A DNA stretch of 64,000 bases from CAVZCK01 sp963798805 (GTDB lineage: Bacteria > Pseudomonadota > Alphaproteobacteria > Rhizobiales > Rhodomicrobiaceae): positions 620,001 through 684,000 of the forward strand of contig CAWCVC010000011.1 in NCBI GenBank assembly GCA_963798805.1, in the 5' to 3' direction. Every line of letters starts with the position of its first letter. Positions within the stretch are counted from its first letter, which is position 1. The position numbers and the translations under genes are program-made. Below the pieces are notes generated by a model. It was not told where the DNA came from. It did not search any database and saw only the letters and a list, made by a program, of their open reading frames with translations. Shown one piece after another: positions 40,908 to 48,558 of the stretch.

Positions 40908-41189
40908 ATGTTTCAGGTGCTGATACTCGTCTGCTCCGTCGGCCTGACGCCTTCGGAATGCCAGAAAGAAACCGCGATCGACATCCTGCGCGGGCCGGTG
41001 GTGGCCAGTGAAGTCATGTGCGGCCTGCATGGTGAGGCCTATCTGGCACAGACTTCGCTCGCGCCGCATTCTCCGGGCGAATATATGAAGATCAAATGCA
41101 TGCGGTCGGGGGCTTCGGACCAGCCGCTGCCTTTTGCGCAAGGCACGCAGGTCAACGTTCACTTGCCGGCAGGCGCTGTCAGCGAATAG
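40908..41189 (+). CDS. small hypothetical protein with four cysteines
   Basis: The ATG at 40908 follows AGGAGA; the frame upstream to 40836 looks non-coding. The 93-residue protein starts with a short hydrophobic stretch (MFQVLILVCSVGL) that is too brief for a standard signal peptide. Cysteines are at about 9, 18, 38 and 64. I do not recognise a family with certainty. It is a single gene with clear ribosome site, so it is probably expressed. Confidence 0.6.
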   Translation: MFQVLILVCSVGLTPSECQKETAIDILRGPVVASEVMCGLHGEAYLAQTSLAPHSPGEYMKIKCMRSGASDQPLPFAQGTQVNVHLPAGAVSE

Positions 41190-41648
41190 CCGCGCTCCGT
41201 GCGCCGCTCCCGCGGGGCGGGCATGAAGGTTTCCTCTCGTCTGGAAACACCCGGACCGTGATCGATGGAGCGGGAGCGGTCATGGTCCGGCCGATTTCCC
41301 CTTTCCAGTGGGATTCACCGCTCTCCAATCGAGAGCGGCGGCTGACCCGCCCCACAACGTCCCAGCGTGACGAAAAGACTACAACCTGTCGAACTTACGC
41401 GCCGGCCAGCTGATATCTGGAGCGCAACTTCTAGCATATTGCATGCTTCATTTTACTAATCCGAGATATTCGGGTTAAAAAGAAGAACGTTCCTTAACGC
41501 ACCCAATGGGCAGGTCCGCGTTTCCGGAGGCGAGTATGCGTAGGGCGGAGGGCAATGACGACGGCGTAAGAGGCCCGATTAGCGGCGCGCAAGGCGTGAC
41601 CCGGCCGGCCTCGCATTTCTCATTGGCGCCCCAGAAGGATTGCCGCCC
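41190..41648. other. 459-base intergenic region upstream of the globin gene
   Basis: No gene is supported. The stretch 41420-41495 is distinctly AT-richer than its surroundings and would suit a promoter. No exact EcfG or FNR-type site was found on reading. Confidence 0.35.
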
Positions 41649-42257
41649 ATGATGACGCCGGAGCAGCTGAAAATCCTGAAGCGCAGCTTCGCGCGGATCG
41701 AGCCCTGCGCCCACCAGCTGAGCGCGCAATTCTATCATCGGCTTTTTGCCGTGGCGCCGGAGCTAAGACAGCTGTTCAGCAAGGACCTTAAAGCGCAGCA
41801 CGCTAAATTCATGAAGGTCGTCGCGGAGATGGTGCGCCTGCCCCTGCTATCTTTCCCGGCCACGGCCGGCCGCGAGGCGCAGGCCTACGTCCCCGGCTCC
41901 TATTGGGGCGGTATGCTGCACGGGGCGCTTGGCGTCCATGTCGAGGATTTCGCGCCGATGCGGGACGCGCTGCTTTGGGCGCTGAACAATACGCCGGGCG
42001 TCGAGGTCACCGCGGCGGAACATGAGGCCTGGGCCGTGGGCTATGATGTGCTGGCCAGAGCCATGGCGGGCGGCGTGATCGAGTTCCACGCGCAGGAAGC
42101 CGGCGAGAAGCACGCACTGGCAGAGCCCGGCGCGGCGTTCCTGCAAGACATATCCAGCCGCAGCGAAGCGCAGGAAGTCGACGAGGAAACCGCCCAGAAG
42201 ACGGAAGAGGCCGTCGCCTTTTTGAAGAAAGTGGCCGATCACGGCAACCAGACGTAA
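41649..42257 (+). CDS. single-domain globin (flavohaemoglobin-like haem domain)
   Basis: The ATG at 41649, with AAGGA nine bases upstream, gives 202 residues. The globin fold covers about 1-135: LKRSFARIEPCAHQLSAQFY (A and B helices), APELRQLFSKD (C-D region) and GMLHGALGVHVEDF, with His91 as probable proximal haem ligand. There is no FAD or NAD domain. The C-terminal 55 residues are acidic and helical. Such globins bind oxygen or nitric oxide; NO detoxification would need a separate reductase. The role is inferred from the family. Confidence 0.85.
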   Translation: MMTPEQLKILKRSFARIEPCAHQLSAQFYHRLFAVAPELRQLFSKDLKAQHAKFMKVVAEMVRLPLLSFPATAGREAQAYVPGSYWGGMLHGALGVHVEDFAPMRDALLWALNNTPGVEVTAAEHEAWAVGYDVLARAMAGGVIEFHAQEAGEKHALAEPGAAFLQDISSRSEAQEVDEETAQKTEEAVAFLKKVADHGNQT

Positions 42258-42389
42258 CCGTCCTCTATACTGCGTAGGAACAAAGGTTGTTATCTGCGCT
42301 CGCTATCCTCCGGTTTGCGGCTGGTATATGCTCCACGCCTTTGGCAAATGAGGCTCAATAAGCTGGGCTTGGGTCGGGGAGGACCAAAC

Positions 42390-42803
42390 GTGACTTCAGC
42401 AAACCTGCTCATCGTTCTCATCGTCGGTACTATCGTTGGTGCGCTCATCGGACTTGCAGCGCCCGCCGGGCTGAACGGCCTTTATCTCGCGATCGTCGCC
42501 GGCTTTCTCGGCACAATCGTCGCCGGCATTGTGCGCAATCTCATTCTCGCCCGCGGCGACCGCGACGGCGACGCCTCGCGCACACCGACCCTTGTGCTCG
42601 TTTACGCCGCCGTAGCATCGCTTGCCGGCAGCGCAGCGGGGATGGAGGTTGCCAGGCTGAGCGGTCTGGAGACCTCGCCGGTGTGGATCGGAACGCTGGC
42701 CGGGCTGTTCTCGGTGATCCTCATGGCGATGCTGCTGATCACTTATCACGCCTATCCTGGCGAGCAGCCGATGCCCGGCGCTGGACGGCCGAGGACCGGC
42801 TAA
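42390..42803 (+). CDS. small integral membrane protein of unknown function
   Basis: The GTG at 42390 has GGGGAGGA at ideal spacing, which decides the start against an ATG at 42315; the product has 137 residues. Four hydrophobic segments (about 4-24, 32-52, 70-90 and 100-122) suggest a four-helix membrane protein. I do not recognise a family. It follows the globin after 132 bases on the same strand. Confidence 0.65.
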   Translation: MTSANLLIVLIVGTIVGALIGLAAPAGLNGLYLAIVAGFLGTIVAGIVRNLILARGDRDGDASRTPTLVLVYAAVASLAGSAAGMEVARLSGLETSPVWIGTLAGLFSVILMAMLLITYHAYPGEQPMPGAGRPRTG

Positions 42804-42824
42804 GCGGATGATACACCTGCAGCT

Positions 42825-43265
42825 CTAAGCGTCTTTCAGCTTTGCGAGGAGCGCCGCCAATTCTGCGGCCTCCTCATCCGTCATTCGCGCGCCGAAGCGC
42901 CGGGCGAGACTTGCCCGGTAGGCCGGCCACATGCGCGCTAGCAGACCGCGGCCTTCTTCGGTAATGACCGCGAAGGCGCCGCGCCCATCCTCGGCGCAAT
43001 GCTCCCGCCGCGCCAGACCCTTCGCCTCCAGCCGGTCGATGACGCGGGTGACATTGCTTTTGCTCAGCAGGATCTTGCCGCCGATTTCATTGAGCCGCAG
43101 CCGTCCGTCCGGAGCGCGCCGGAGTTCCAGGAGCACGTCATACCAGAGCAGCGGCGGCAAGCCGGCCGCCTTCAAATCCGCCTCGACCGCGTCGAGACAG
43201 CTCTGGCTGACACGCATCAGCGTTGCCCAGGTGGTAACGTGAGTCTCGGAAAGTTGATCGCTCAT
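42825..43265 (-). CDS. MarR-family transcriptional regulator
   Basis: A 146-residue winged-helix protein. The recognition region reads LNEIGGKILLSKSNVTRVIDR and the wing EHCAEDGRGAFAVITEEG, both typical of MarR. Dimeric MarR proteins usually repress their own gene and a neighbour and let go on binding a small ligand or on oxidation. It is divergent from a rhodanese gene, and two near-identical palindromes lie between them. Confidence 0.93.
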   Translation of the reverse strand: MSDQLSETHVTTWATLMRVSQSCLDAVEADLKAAGLPPLLWYDVLLELRRAPDGRLRLNEIGGKILLSKSNVTRVIDRLEAKGLARREHCAEDGRGAFAVITEEGRGLLARMWPAYRASLARRFGARMTDEEAAELAALLAKLKDA

Positions 43266-43287
43266 GAGGTTCAGCTATGGCGCATGT

Positions 43288-43305
43288 TAGTTGCAAATGC
43301 AACGG
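43288..43305. promoter_or_regulatory. MarR operator-like palindrome, copy 1
   Basis: TAGTTGCAAATGCAACGG, an imperfect palindrome 22 bases before the MarR start. It matches copy 2 at 15 of 18 positions. Its place fits autorepression. Confidence 0.75.
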
Positions 43306-43324
43306 TCTTGAGATAAAACCAACC

Positions 43325-43342
43325 TAGTTGCATATGCAACTA
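43325..43342. promoter_or_regulatory. MarR operator-like palindrome, copy 2
   Basis: TAGTTGCATATGCAACTA is a perfect 18-bp palindrome of the TTGCATATGCAA type that MarR proteins bind. It abuts a perfect -10 box, TATAAT (43341-43346), for the rhodanese gene that starts at 43368, so binding would block RNA polymerase. The two palindromes are 37 bases apart centre to centre. Confidence 0.8.
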
Positions 43343-43367
43343 TAATCGCAATCAATCGGACAATGCC

Positions 43368-43709
43368 ATGACACAGACCATCGAACGCACCGAAATCAAA
43401 CGCATTCTGGACCGCGGCGAGCCGATCACCATCGTCGAGGCGCTTCCCGAGAAGTACTTCAACCACGCGCATTTGCCCGGCGCGCTCAACATGCCGCACG
43501 ACCGCACGCGCGAGCTGGCGCCGTCACTCTTGCCGGACAAGGACGCGCTGATCGTCGTCTATTGCGCCAATGAGCCTTGCCGGAACTCAGCGATCGCTTC
43601 CGAGGAGCTGTCGGCGATGGGCTATCAGAACGTCCGTGAATATGTCGGCGGCAAGCAAGACTGGATCGACGCCGGATTGCCGGTCGAGAAGGGGGTGCAA
43701 GCGGAATGA
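43368..43709 (+). CDS. rhodanese-like sulfurtransferase
   Basis: A 113-residue single rhodanese domain with the catalytic Cys66 in VVYCANEPCRNSAIA and the fold end NVREYVGGKQDWIDAGLPV. The second cysteine at 71 within the active loop is notable and could form a disulfide. Such proteins pass sulfane sulfur or sense it. Control by the divergent MarR protein is likely from the shared operators. Confidence 0.9.
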   Translation: MTQTIERTEIKRILDRGEPITIVEALPEKYFNHAHLPGALNMPHDRTRELAPSLLPDKDALIVVYCANEPCRNSAIASEELSAMGYQNVREYVGGKQDWIDAGLPVEKGVQAE

Positions 43710-43723
43710 CATAGGGCGTGCTG

Positions 43724-43744
43724 CGTCCGGCCTGGAACCGGACG
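43724..43744. terminator. hairpin between convergent genes
   Basis: A 7-bp stem, CGTCCGG with CCGGACG, and a 7-base loop lie 15 bases after the rhodanese stop and 13 bases from the stop of the leftward transglycosylase gene. It could end both transcripts. No T tract is visible. Confidence 0.4.
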
Positions 43745-43756
43745 TGGCTCCGCCTG

Positions 43757-44986
43757 TCAGGCGCCGTGGCGCAATTTCGCCAGCACTTTCAGACCGGCAT
43801 AGCCGTCGGCCGGCTCGATCCCCGCCTTCTGCTGAAAGGCCCGCACGGCCCGCATGGTGTCGTGGCCAACGCGCCCATCCGTACCGCCCGTATCGAAGCC
43901 GCCCGCTGTCAGCCGTCGCTGCACCTCCTGAATCTCGGTCAACGTCAGCGGCCGCTCGCCACCGGGAAAATGCGTCACGAACGGACCTTCCCCTTCGATC
44001 CTGTCGCCGAGATGGACGATGGCCAGCGCATAGAGATTGGAGGGATTGTAGGACTTCACCGCATAGAAATTCCTGGTGACGAGCAGAACCGGCCCTTTCG
44101 GCACCACCTGCCAGAGCCGCGCCCGCTCGTCATCCTTCGGGAACGGCTTGCCGTTGGCGCGCTTGATGCCTAGCTTGCGCCAAGCCGCGATGCTGCGCGT
44201 TCCGGCCTTGGGGGGGCTCAGACGATCGGGCAGATGCACCTCATAGCCCCAGCCAACCCCCTTCTGGTAATTGCCGCGTTCGCGGATGTACCTTGCCGTG
44301 CCGGCCAGCGCATCGTCTGGCGGGCCGTAGGGCGAGATCCCGCCGTCGCGGTTGAAATCGACGCCCATGTTGAGCCAAACTTCCGGCATCCATTGCGTGT
44401 GCCCCATGGCGCCCGCCCACGACCCGATCATGTCCTTGGGCTTGGCCCAGCCGCGCTGGATGATGACGAGTGCGTTGAGCAGCTCCTGCTCCCAATAGCG
44501 GCGGCGCCGTGGCTCGCCCCAGGCCAGCGCCGCTAGCGCAGGAATGACTGGCCGCATATGTTTGGGGTTGGTGACGACGTCGCCGAAAGCCGATTCCATA
44601 CCCCAAAGGCCGAGCATGATGTGGCGGTCGACGCCGTATGTTTTCTCGATGCGTGCCAGAAGCGGCGCATACTCTTTGGCGCGCTCCTGACCGGCCTGAA
44701 TTCGCCAGTCAGAAACGCGGCGGTTCAGATATTGCCAGGCGGTTTCGTGGAATTCGGGCTGTGCGCGATCGAGCGCATAAACCGAGGTGTCCGGCTTGAT
44801 CCCGTCCATGACGTGGTCATAGACGGCGTCCGAAATCCCGCGCGTTCGCGCACTTCTGCGGAAGCGCTCCACCCACTTGGGAAAGCTCAAAGCCGTCCGT
44901 GCGTCGAGCGGACCGCCAGGCAGGCTGAGCGCAGCCGCGGCAAGAGCAGTGGTCAGAAAGATTCGGCGGGTGATCAGTTCGGTCAT
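43757..44986 (-). CDS. lytic murein transglycosylase (MltB-like) with peptidoglycan-binding domain
   Basis: A 409-residue exported protein. The N-terminus has a twin Arg and hydrophobic stretch (TRRIFLTTALAAAAL), which suggests Tat or Sec export. The MltB-type domain (about 33-330) carries the catalytic Glu131 in GLWGMESAFG and the family segment GSWAGAMGHTQWMP. A C-terminal peptidoglycan-binding domain (about 345-405; EVQRRLTAGGFDTGG, AFQQKAG) follows. It cleaves the glycan strands of peptidoglycan in the periplasm. Confidence 0.93.
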   Translation of the reverse strand: MTELITRRIFLTTALAAAALSLPGGPLDARTALSFPKWVERFRRSARTRGISDAVYDHVMDGIKPDTSVYALDRAQPEFHETAWQYLNRRVSDWRIQAGQERAKEYAPLLARIEKTYGVDRHIMLGLWGMESAFGDVVTNPKHMRPVIPALAALAWGEPRRRRYWEQELLNALVIIQRGWAKPKDMIGSWAGAMGHTQWMPEVWLNMGVDFNRDGGISPYGPPDDALAGTARYIRERGNYQKGVGWGYEVHLPDRLSPPKAGTRSIAAWRKLGIKRANGKPFPKDDERARLWQVVPKGPVLLVTRNFYAVKSYNPSNLYALAIVHLGDRIEGEGPFVTHFPGGERPLTLTEIQEVQRRLTAGGFDTGGTDGRVGHDTMRAVRAFQQKAGIEPADGYAGLKVLAKLRHGA

Positions 44987-45095
44987 GACAGCCTGTTACC
45001 GCGTCCGGCCATGAAACGCCATGCCCGATTTATGGGACGGAATTATGAGCGGCGGAGCGTTTCTCCCGGCAAATTGCCGGCCGGATACCCCCAGT

Positions 45096-45184
45096 CTTCG
45101 CCCCGCACGCGAGCGGGAGCGGACCGGTCGGCATATCCTGCGTCGGGCCGCCGTAGCTTCGCCCCGCACGCGAGCGGGAGCGGA
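45096..45184. repeat. two identical 28-bp repeats, each with a hairpin
   Basis: The same 28 bases (start CTTCGCCCCGCACGCG, end AGCGGGAGCGGA) occur at 45096-45123 and 45157-45184, 61 bases apart. Each contains CCCGC-ACGCGA-GCGGG, a small stem-loop. They could be REP-like elements or a remnant of a duplication; only two copies are seen, so this is not a CRISPR. Confidence 0.8.
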
Positions 45185-45266
45185 GCCGGTGGGCAACGCT
45201 AGGTAAAACTTCAGCTCACGGAAGCTTAAATCCGCCGCATAAATCCGCCGATGTTCTTCTTCTTCC

Positions 45267-45291
45267 GGAACAAAATCGGGGAGCCTGCGTT
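45267..45291 (+). promoter_or_regulatory. EcfG-type promoter of the glycan operon
   Basis: GGAAC (45267-45271), 16 bases, then CGTT (45288-45291) matches the published EcfG consensus perfectly. It points at the operon starting at 45437, leaving a leader of about 140 bases. Confidence 0.65.
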
Positions 45292-45436
45292 AGATGCAAC
45301 GTGATCTCGCCTGAATCTACCCGGACGGGGTGCAGCGCGGACGAAGGTTCAGCGGTCTAGCGTTGATCCATACCTAGAACGGCGAAACTCAGGAAACGCA
45401 CCGCCCTGAAATGGAATGGCTGCGATCGGGGAAGCT

Positions 45437-46543
45437 ATGGGTCAGAAACACTACCTCATTACCGGCGGCGCCGGATTCATAGGGCGCCATCTGGCAACTG
45501 CGCTCGTCAGACACGGCGCAAAGGTCAGAATTCTCGACAATTTCCACGAACAGGTTCATGGCGCCGCGCCTGGTCCGGCAACGGACCTTCCCGACGGCGT
45601 CGACGTGAGGGACGGTGACATCCGCGATCCGGACGCGGTCCGCGACGCGATCTCAGGCATGAACGGTGTCTTCCATCTCGCCGCCGAGGTGGGTGTTGGC
45701 CAGAGCATGTATGAGATCGACCGCTATACGGCCGTCAACGATCTCGGCACGGCTATTCTGTTCCAGGAGCTGATTTCGCAACCGGTGAGGCGCGTCGTCG
45801 TCGCATCCTCGATGAGCGTTTACGGCGAAGGGCTCTACGAAACCGAAGACGGCAGGCCCGTCGAAGCCGCCAAGCGGCCGAAGCGAGGCTGGGATCCGAT
45901 CGATGCCGAGGGCCGGCCGCTGCGGCCGATAGCGACTCCCGAGACCAAGACACCGGATCTAGCCTCAGTCTATGCGCTCAACAAATTCGTCCAGGAACGG
46001 ATGACTCTGATGGTCGGAGGCGCCTATGGCATGGAGACCTGCGCGCTGCGGCTCTTCAATGTCTATGGACCCGGTCAGGCGCTTTCGAATCCTTATACGG
46101 GCGTTCTCGCCATCTTCGCCTCGCGCCTGCAGAACGGTCAGCGGCCACTCGTCTTCGAGGATGGCCAGCAGAGGCGCGATTTCGTTCACGTCGAGGATGT
46201 CGCGCGCGCCTTCGTCCTTGCCATGGAGCGGCCCGAGGCGAATGGCGAGGTCATCAACATCGGCAGCGGCCGGTCGGTTTCGATTACCGAGATCGCCGAG
46301 CGGCTGGCCGTGGCTATGGGCAAGCCGGACATCCGTCCGCTGATCACCGGTAAGGCGCGCCGGGGCGATATCCGTCATTGCTTTGCGGACATTTCCAAGG
46401 CCGAGCGGCTGCTGGGCTTTTCGCCCGAGCGGAGCTTCGAGAATTCGCTGGCCGAGCTTGCCGAATGGGTGGCGCGGCAAGAGGCGCAGGATCATGCCGA
46501 GCGGGCAGCGGCCGAGTTGGAAAAGAGAGGGCTGGTGGCATGA
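45437..46543 (+). CDS. NAD-dependent sugar epimerase/dehydratase (SDR), first gene of the glycan operon
   Basis: The ATG at 45437 is preceded by GGGGAAG; an ATG at 45416 lacks a ribosome site, so I use 45437 (368 residues). The extended SDR fold is clear: YLITGGAGFIGRHLA (NAD binding), FHLAAEVGVGQSMYE, VVASSMSVYGEG, YALNKFVQE (Tyr and Lys of the active site) and DFVHVEDVARAFV. It should act on a nucleotide-linked sugar. The product overlaps the next gene by 4 bases (ATGA), as do most genes in this operon. Confidence 0.9.
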   Translation: MGQKHYLITGGAGFIGRHLATALVRHGAKVRILDNFHEQVHGAAPGPATDLPDGVDVRDGDIRDPDAVRDAISGMNGVFHLAAEVGVGQSMYEIDRYTAVNDLGTAILFQELISQPVRRVVVASSMSVYGEGLYETEDGRPVEAAKRPKRGWDPIDAEGRPLRPIATPETKTPDLASVYALNKFVQERMTLMVGGAYGMETCALRLFNVYGPGQALSNPYTGVLAIFASRLQNGQRPLVFEDGQQRRDFVHVEDVARAFVLAMERPEANGEVINIGSGRSVSITEIAERLAVAMGKPDIRPLITGKARRGDIRHCFADISKAERLLGFSPERSFENSLAELAEWVARQEAQDHAERAAAELEKRGLVA

Positions 46544-48558
46544 CGCTTGTCAGCGCCAGCGGACAGCCTCTCGGTGTCGTCGAATGGTTTCGCGCAGGCG
46601 ACGAGGCCCGTGTCGAAGCTGCGTTCGGCCGCATGGCTGCGCTCGGCATCGGGCGCCTGCGCACGCATCTTTCCTGGGCCGATTTTCACGCCGATCAGGG
46701 CCGCTGGTATGACTGGCTGATCCCTGCGCTTGCGTCCAAAGTCGAAATCCTGCCCTGCCTGCATTTCACGCCGCCGAGCCTTTCGGCGACCGGGCGGACG
46801 TCCGGTCCTCCGCGCCGGCCACGTGACTATGCCGATTTCGTCGATCTCGTGCTCGACCGCTATGGCGACCGCTTCGAATGGGTGGAGCTTTGGAACGAGC
46901 CGAACAACCTCAGCGACTGGGATTGGCGTCATGATCCGGATTGGCACATCTTCTCCGAGATGATCGGCGCGGCCGCGCATTGGACGCAGGAGCGCGGTTG
47001 GAAAGCGGTTCTCGGCGGCCCGTGCCCGACCGACCTCAACTGGCTGCGCCTAATGGGCGAACGCGGCGTGCTGGCCAAGCTCGACGCCATCGGCCTGCAT
47101 GGCTTTCCCGGCACCTGGGAATCAGCGGAAAGCACGTGGCAGCCCTGGCCGGAGCAGGTGCGGGACGTTCGCGCGCTGCTCGGCGAGTTCGGGCTCGGCC
47201 CGGAGATCTGGCTGACCGAGGTCGGCTACTCCTCCTGGCGCAATGATCCGGCGAAGTATATCCGCTGGTTCCTCGATGCCGCCGATGCGCCGGTCGAGCG
47301 CGTCTATTGGTACATGCTGGAGGACATCGACCCCGCCGTCCCGACCCAGGACGGTCTGCAATTCGATCCGCGCCATTATCATTTCGGCCTCTATGACGCC
47401 TCGGGCGCGCCGAAGCTCGCCGGACGTCTGCTCCAAAAGGGCGGCATCGGCGCTTTGCGCAGGCTCGACGGCGTGGGATCGCCGGCTATCGTCGGGCGCA
47501 GCAGGCCCGTGCTGATCACCGGCGGGGCGGGTTTCATTGGCTCGAATATCGCCAACTCCTTCGCCTCGGACGGGCGGCAGGTGCTAATCCTGGACGCGCT
47601 CCGGCGCGCCGGCGTCGAAGAGAATCTCCACTGGCTGCGGCAACGACATCCGAAACGGATCGGCGTCGCCATCGCAGATGTGACCGACAAAGCTGCGGTC
47701 AACGAAGCCGTCGGCTCGGCCGAGGCGGTCATCCATCTGGCAGCACAGGTCGCAGTGACCACCAGCGTCGTCTCGCCCGAGGACGATTTCGAGGTCAATG
47801 CCCGCGGATCGCTGAACGTGCTGGAAGCGGCGCGGCGGCGCGCAGATCCGCCTGCTCTCGTTTTTGCCAGCACCAACAAGGTCTATGGCGACCTCTCCGA
47901 GCTGAATTTCGAAATTATCGACGGCCGCTGGATGCCGTCCGATGCTGCTTTGCGCCGGCGTGGCGTTTCGGAACGCCAGCCGCTTCGTCTGTGTACGCCC
48001 TATGGCTGCTCGAAGGGTACCGCCGATCAATATGTGCTCGACTATGCGCACAGCTTCGGCCTACCTGCGGCCGTGCTGCGCATGAGCTGCATTTACGGCC
48101 CACGCCAGTTCGGCACCGAGGATCAGGGATGGGTTGCGCATTTCCTGATCCGCGCCAAGGACGGCAAGACGATCACGCTCTATGGCGACGGGCGGCAGGT
48201 CCGCGACATCCTGCATGTCGGCGACGCCGTCGCCGCCTATCGCTTGCTCTTGGAGAATATCGGCCGGTTGAAGGGACGTGCTTTCAATCTCGGCGGTGGT
48301 CCGGCCAATACGGTCAGCCTCTTGCAGCTTCTGGATGAGATCGAACACCTGCTGGGCCGGCCGGTCGAGCGGTCATTTGCCGATCAGCGGGTCGGAGATC
48401 AGCTCTATTTCGTCAGCGACACCGCCGCTTTGAGAACCGCGACCGGATGGCTCGCCCGGACCGGATGGCGCGACGGTCTGCGCGATCTCGCCGCTTGGCT
48501 CGACGCAGCGCCACTTACCTTACCGGCGTCCGCGCCCGCGGAAAGGGTGGTCGCATGA
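46540..48558 (+). CDS. glycosidase-like domain fused to NAD-dependent SDR epimerase
   Basis: The ATG at 46540 overlaps the previous stop, giving 672 residues. The N-terminal half (about 1-310) is a TIM-barrel glycosidase-like domain of the beta-xylosidase type, with candidate catalytic Glu in VELWNEPNNLSDWDW and WLTEVGYSSW. The C-terminal half (from about 321) is a complete SDR with VLITGGAGFIGSNIA, VIHLAAQVAVTTS, TPYGCSKGTADQYV and RDILHVGDAVAAY, resembling CDP-tyvelose or paratose epimerases. Such a fusion links sugar hydrolysis or binding to sugar-nucleotide conversion and is unusual. No signal peptide is present, so it is cytoplasmic. Confidence 0.88.
   Translation: MTLVSASGQPLGVVEWFRAGDEARVEAAFGRMAALGIGRLRTHLSWADFHADQGRWYDWLIPALASKVEILPCLHFTPPSLSATGRTSGPPRRPRDYADFVDLVLDRYGDRFEWVELWNEPNNLSDWDWRHDPDWHIFSEMIGAAAHWTQERGWKAVLGGPCPTDLNWLRLMGERGVLAKLDAIGLHGFPGTWESAESTWQPWPEQVRDVRALLGEFGLGPEIWLTEVGYSSWRNDPAKYIRWFLDAADAPVERVYWYMLEDIDPAVPTQDGLQFDPRHYHFGLYDASGAPKLAGRLLQKGGIGALRRLDGVGSPAIVGRSRPVLITGGAGFIGSNIANSFASDGRQVLILDALRRAGVEENLHWLRQRHPKRIGVAIADVTDKAAVNEAVGSAEAVIHLAAQVAVTTSVVSPEDDFEVNARGSLNVLEAARRRADPPALVFASTNKVYGDLSELNFEIIDGRWMPSDAALRRRGVSERQPLRLCTPYGCSKGTADQYVLDYAHSFGLPAAVLRMSCIYGPRQFGTEDQGWVAHFLIRAKDGKTITLYGDGRQVRDILHVGDAVAAYRLLLENIGRLKGRAFNLGGGPANTVSLLQLLDEIEHLLGRPVERSFADQRVGDQLYFVSDTAALRTATGWLARTGWRDGLRDLAAWLDAAPLTLPASAPAERVVA

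Larger units (their letters stand above)
44987..45436. other. intergenic region before the glycan operon
   Basis: A 450-base stretch between the divergent transglycosylase gene and the glycan operon. It holds the two 28-bp hairpin repeats (45096-45184) and the EcfG-like promoter (45267-45291). No gene is supported. Confidence 0.5.

Noticed and set aside
42275..42300. GGAAC near 42280 as an EcfG promoter for the small membrane protein
   Set aside because: No CGTT-like box is present 16-17 bases downstream.
45096..45184. Two 28-bp repeats as a CRISPR remnant
   Set aside because: Only two copies with a 33-base spacer, GC-rich, no cas genes nearby; REP-like origin is more likely.
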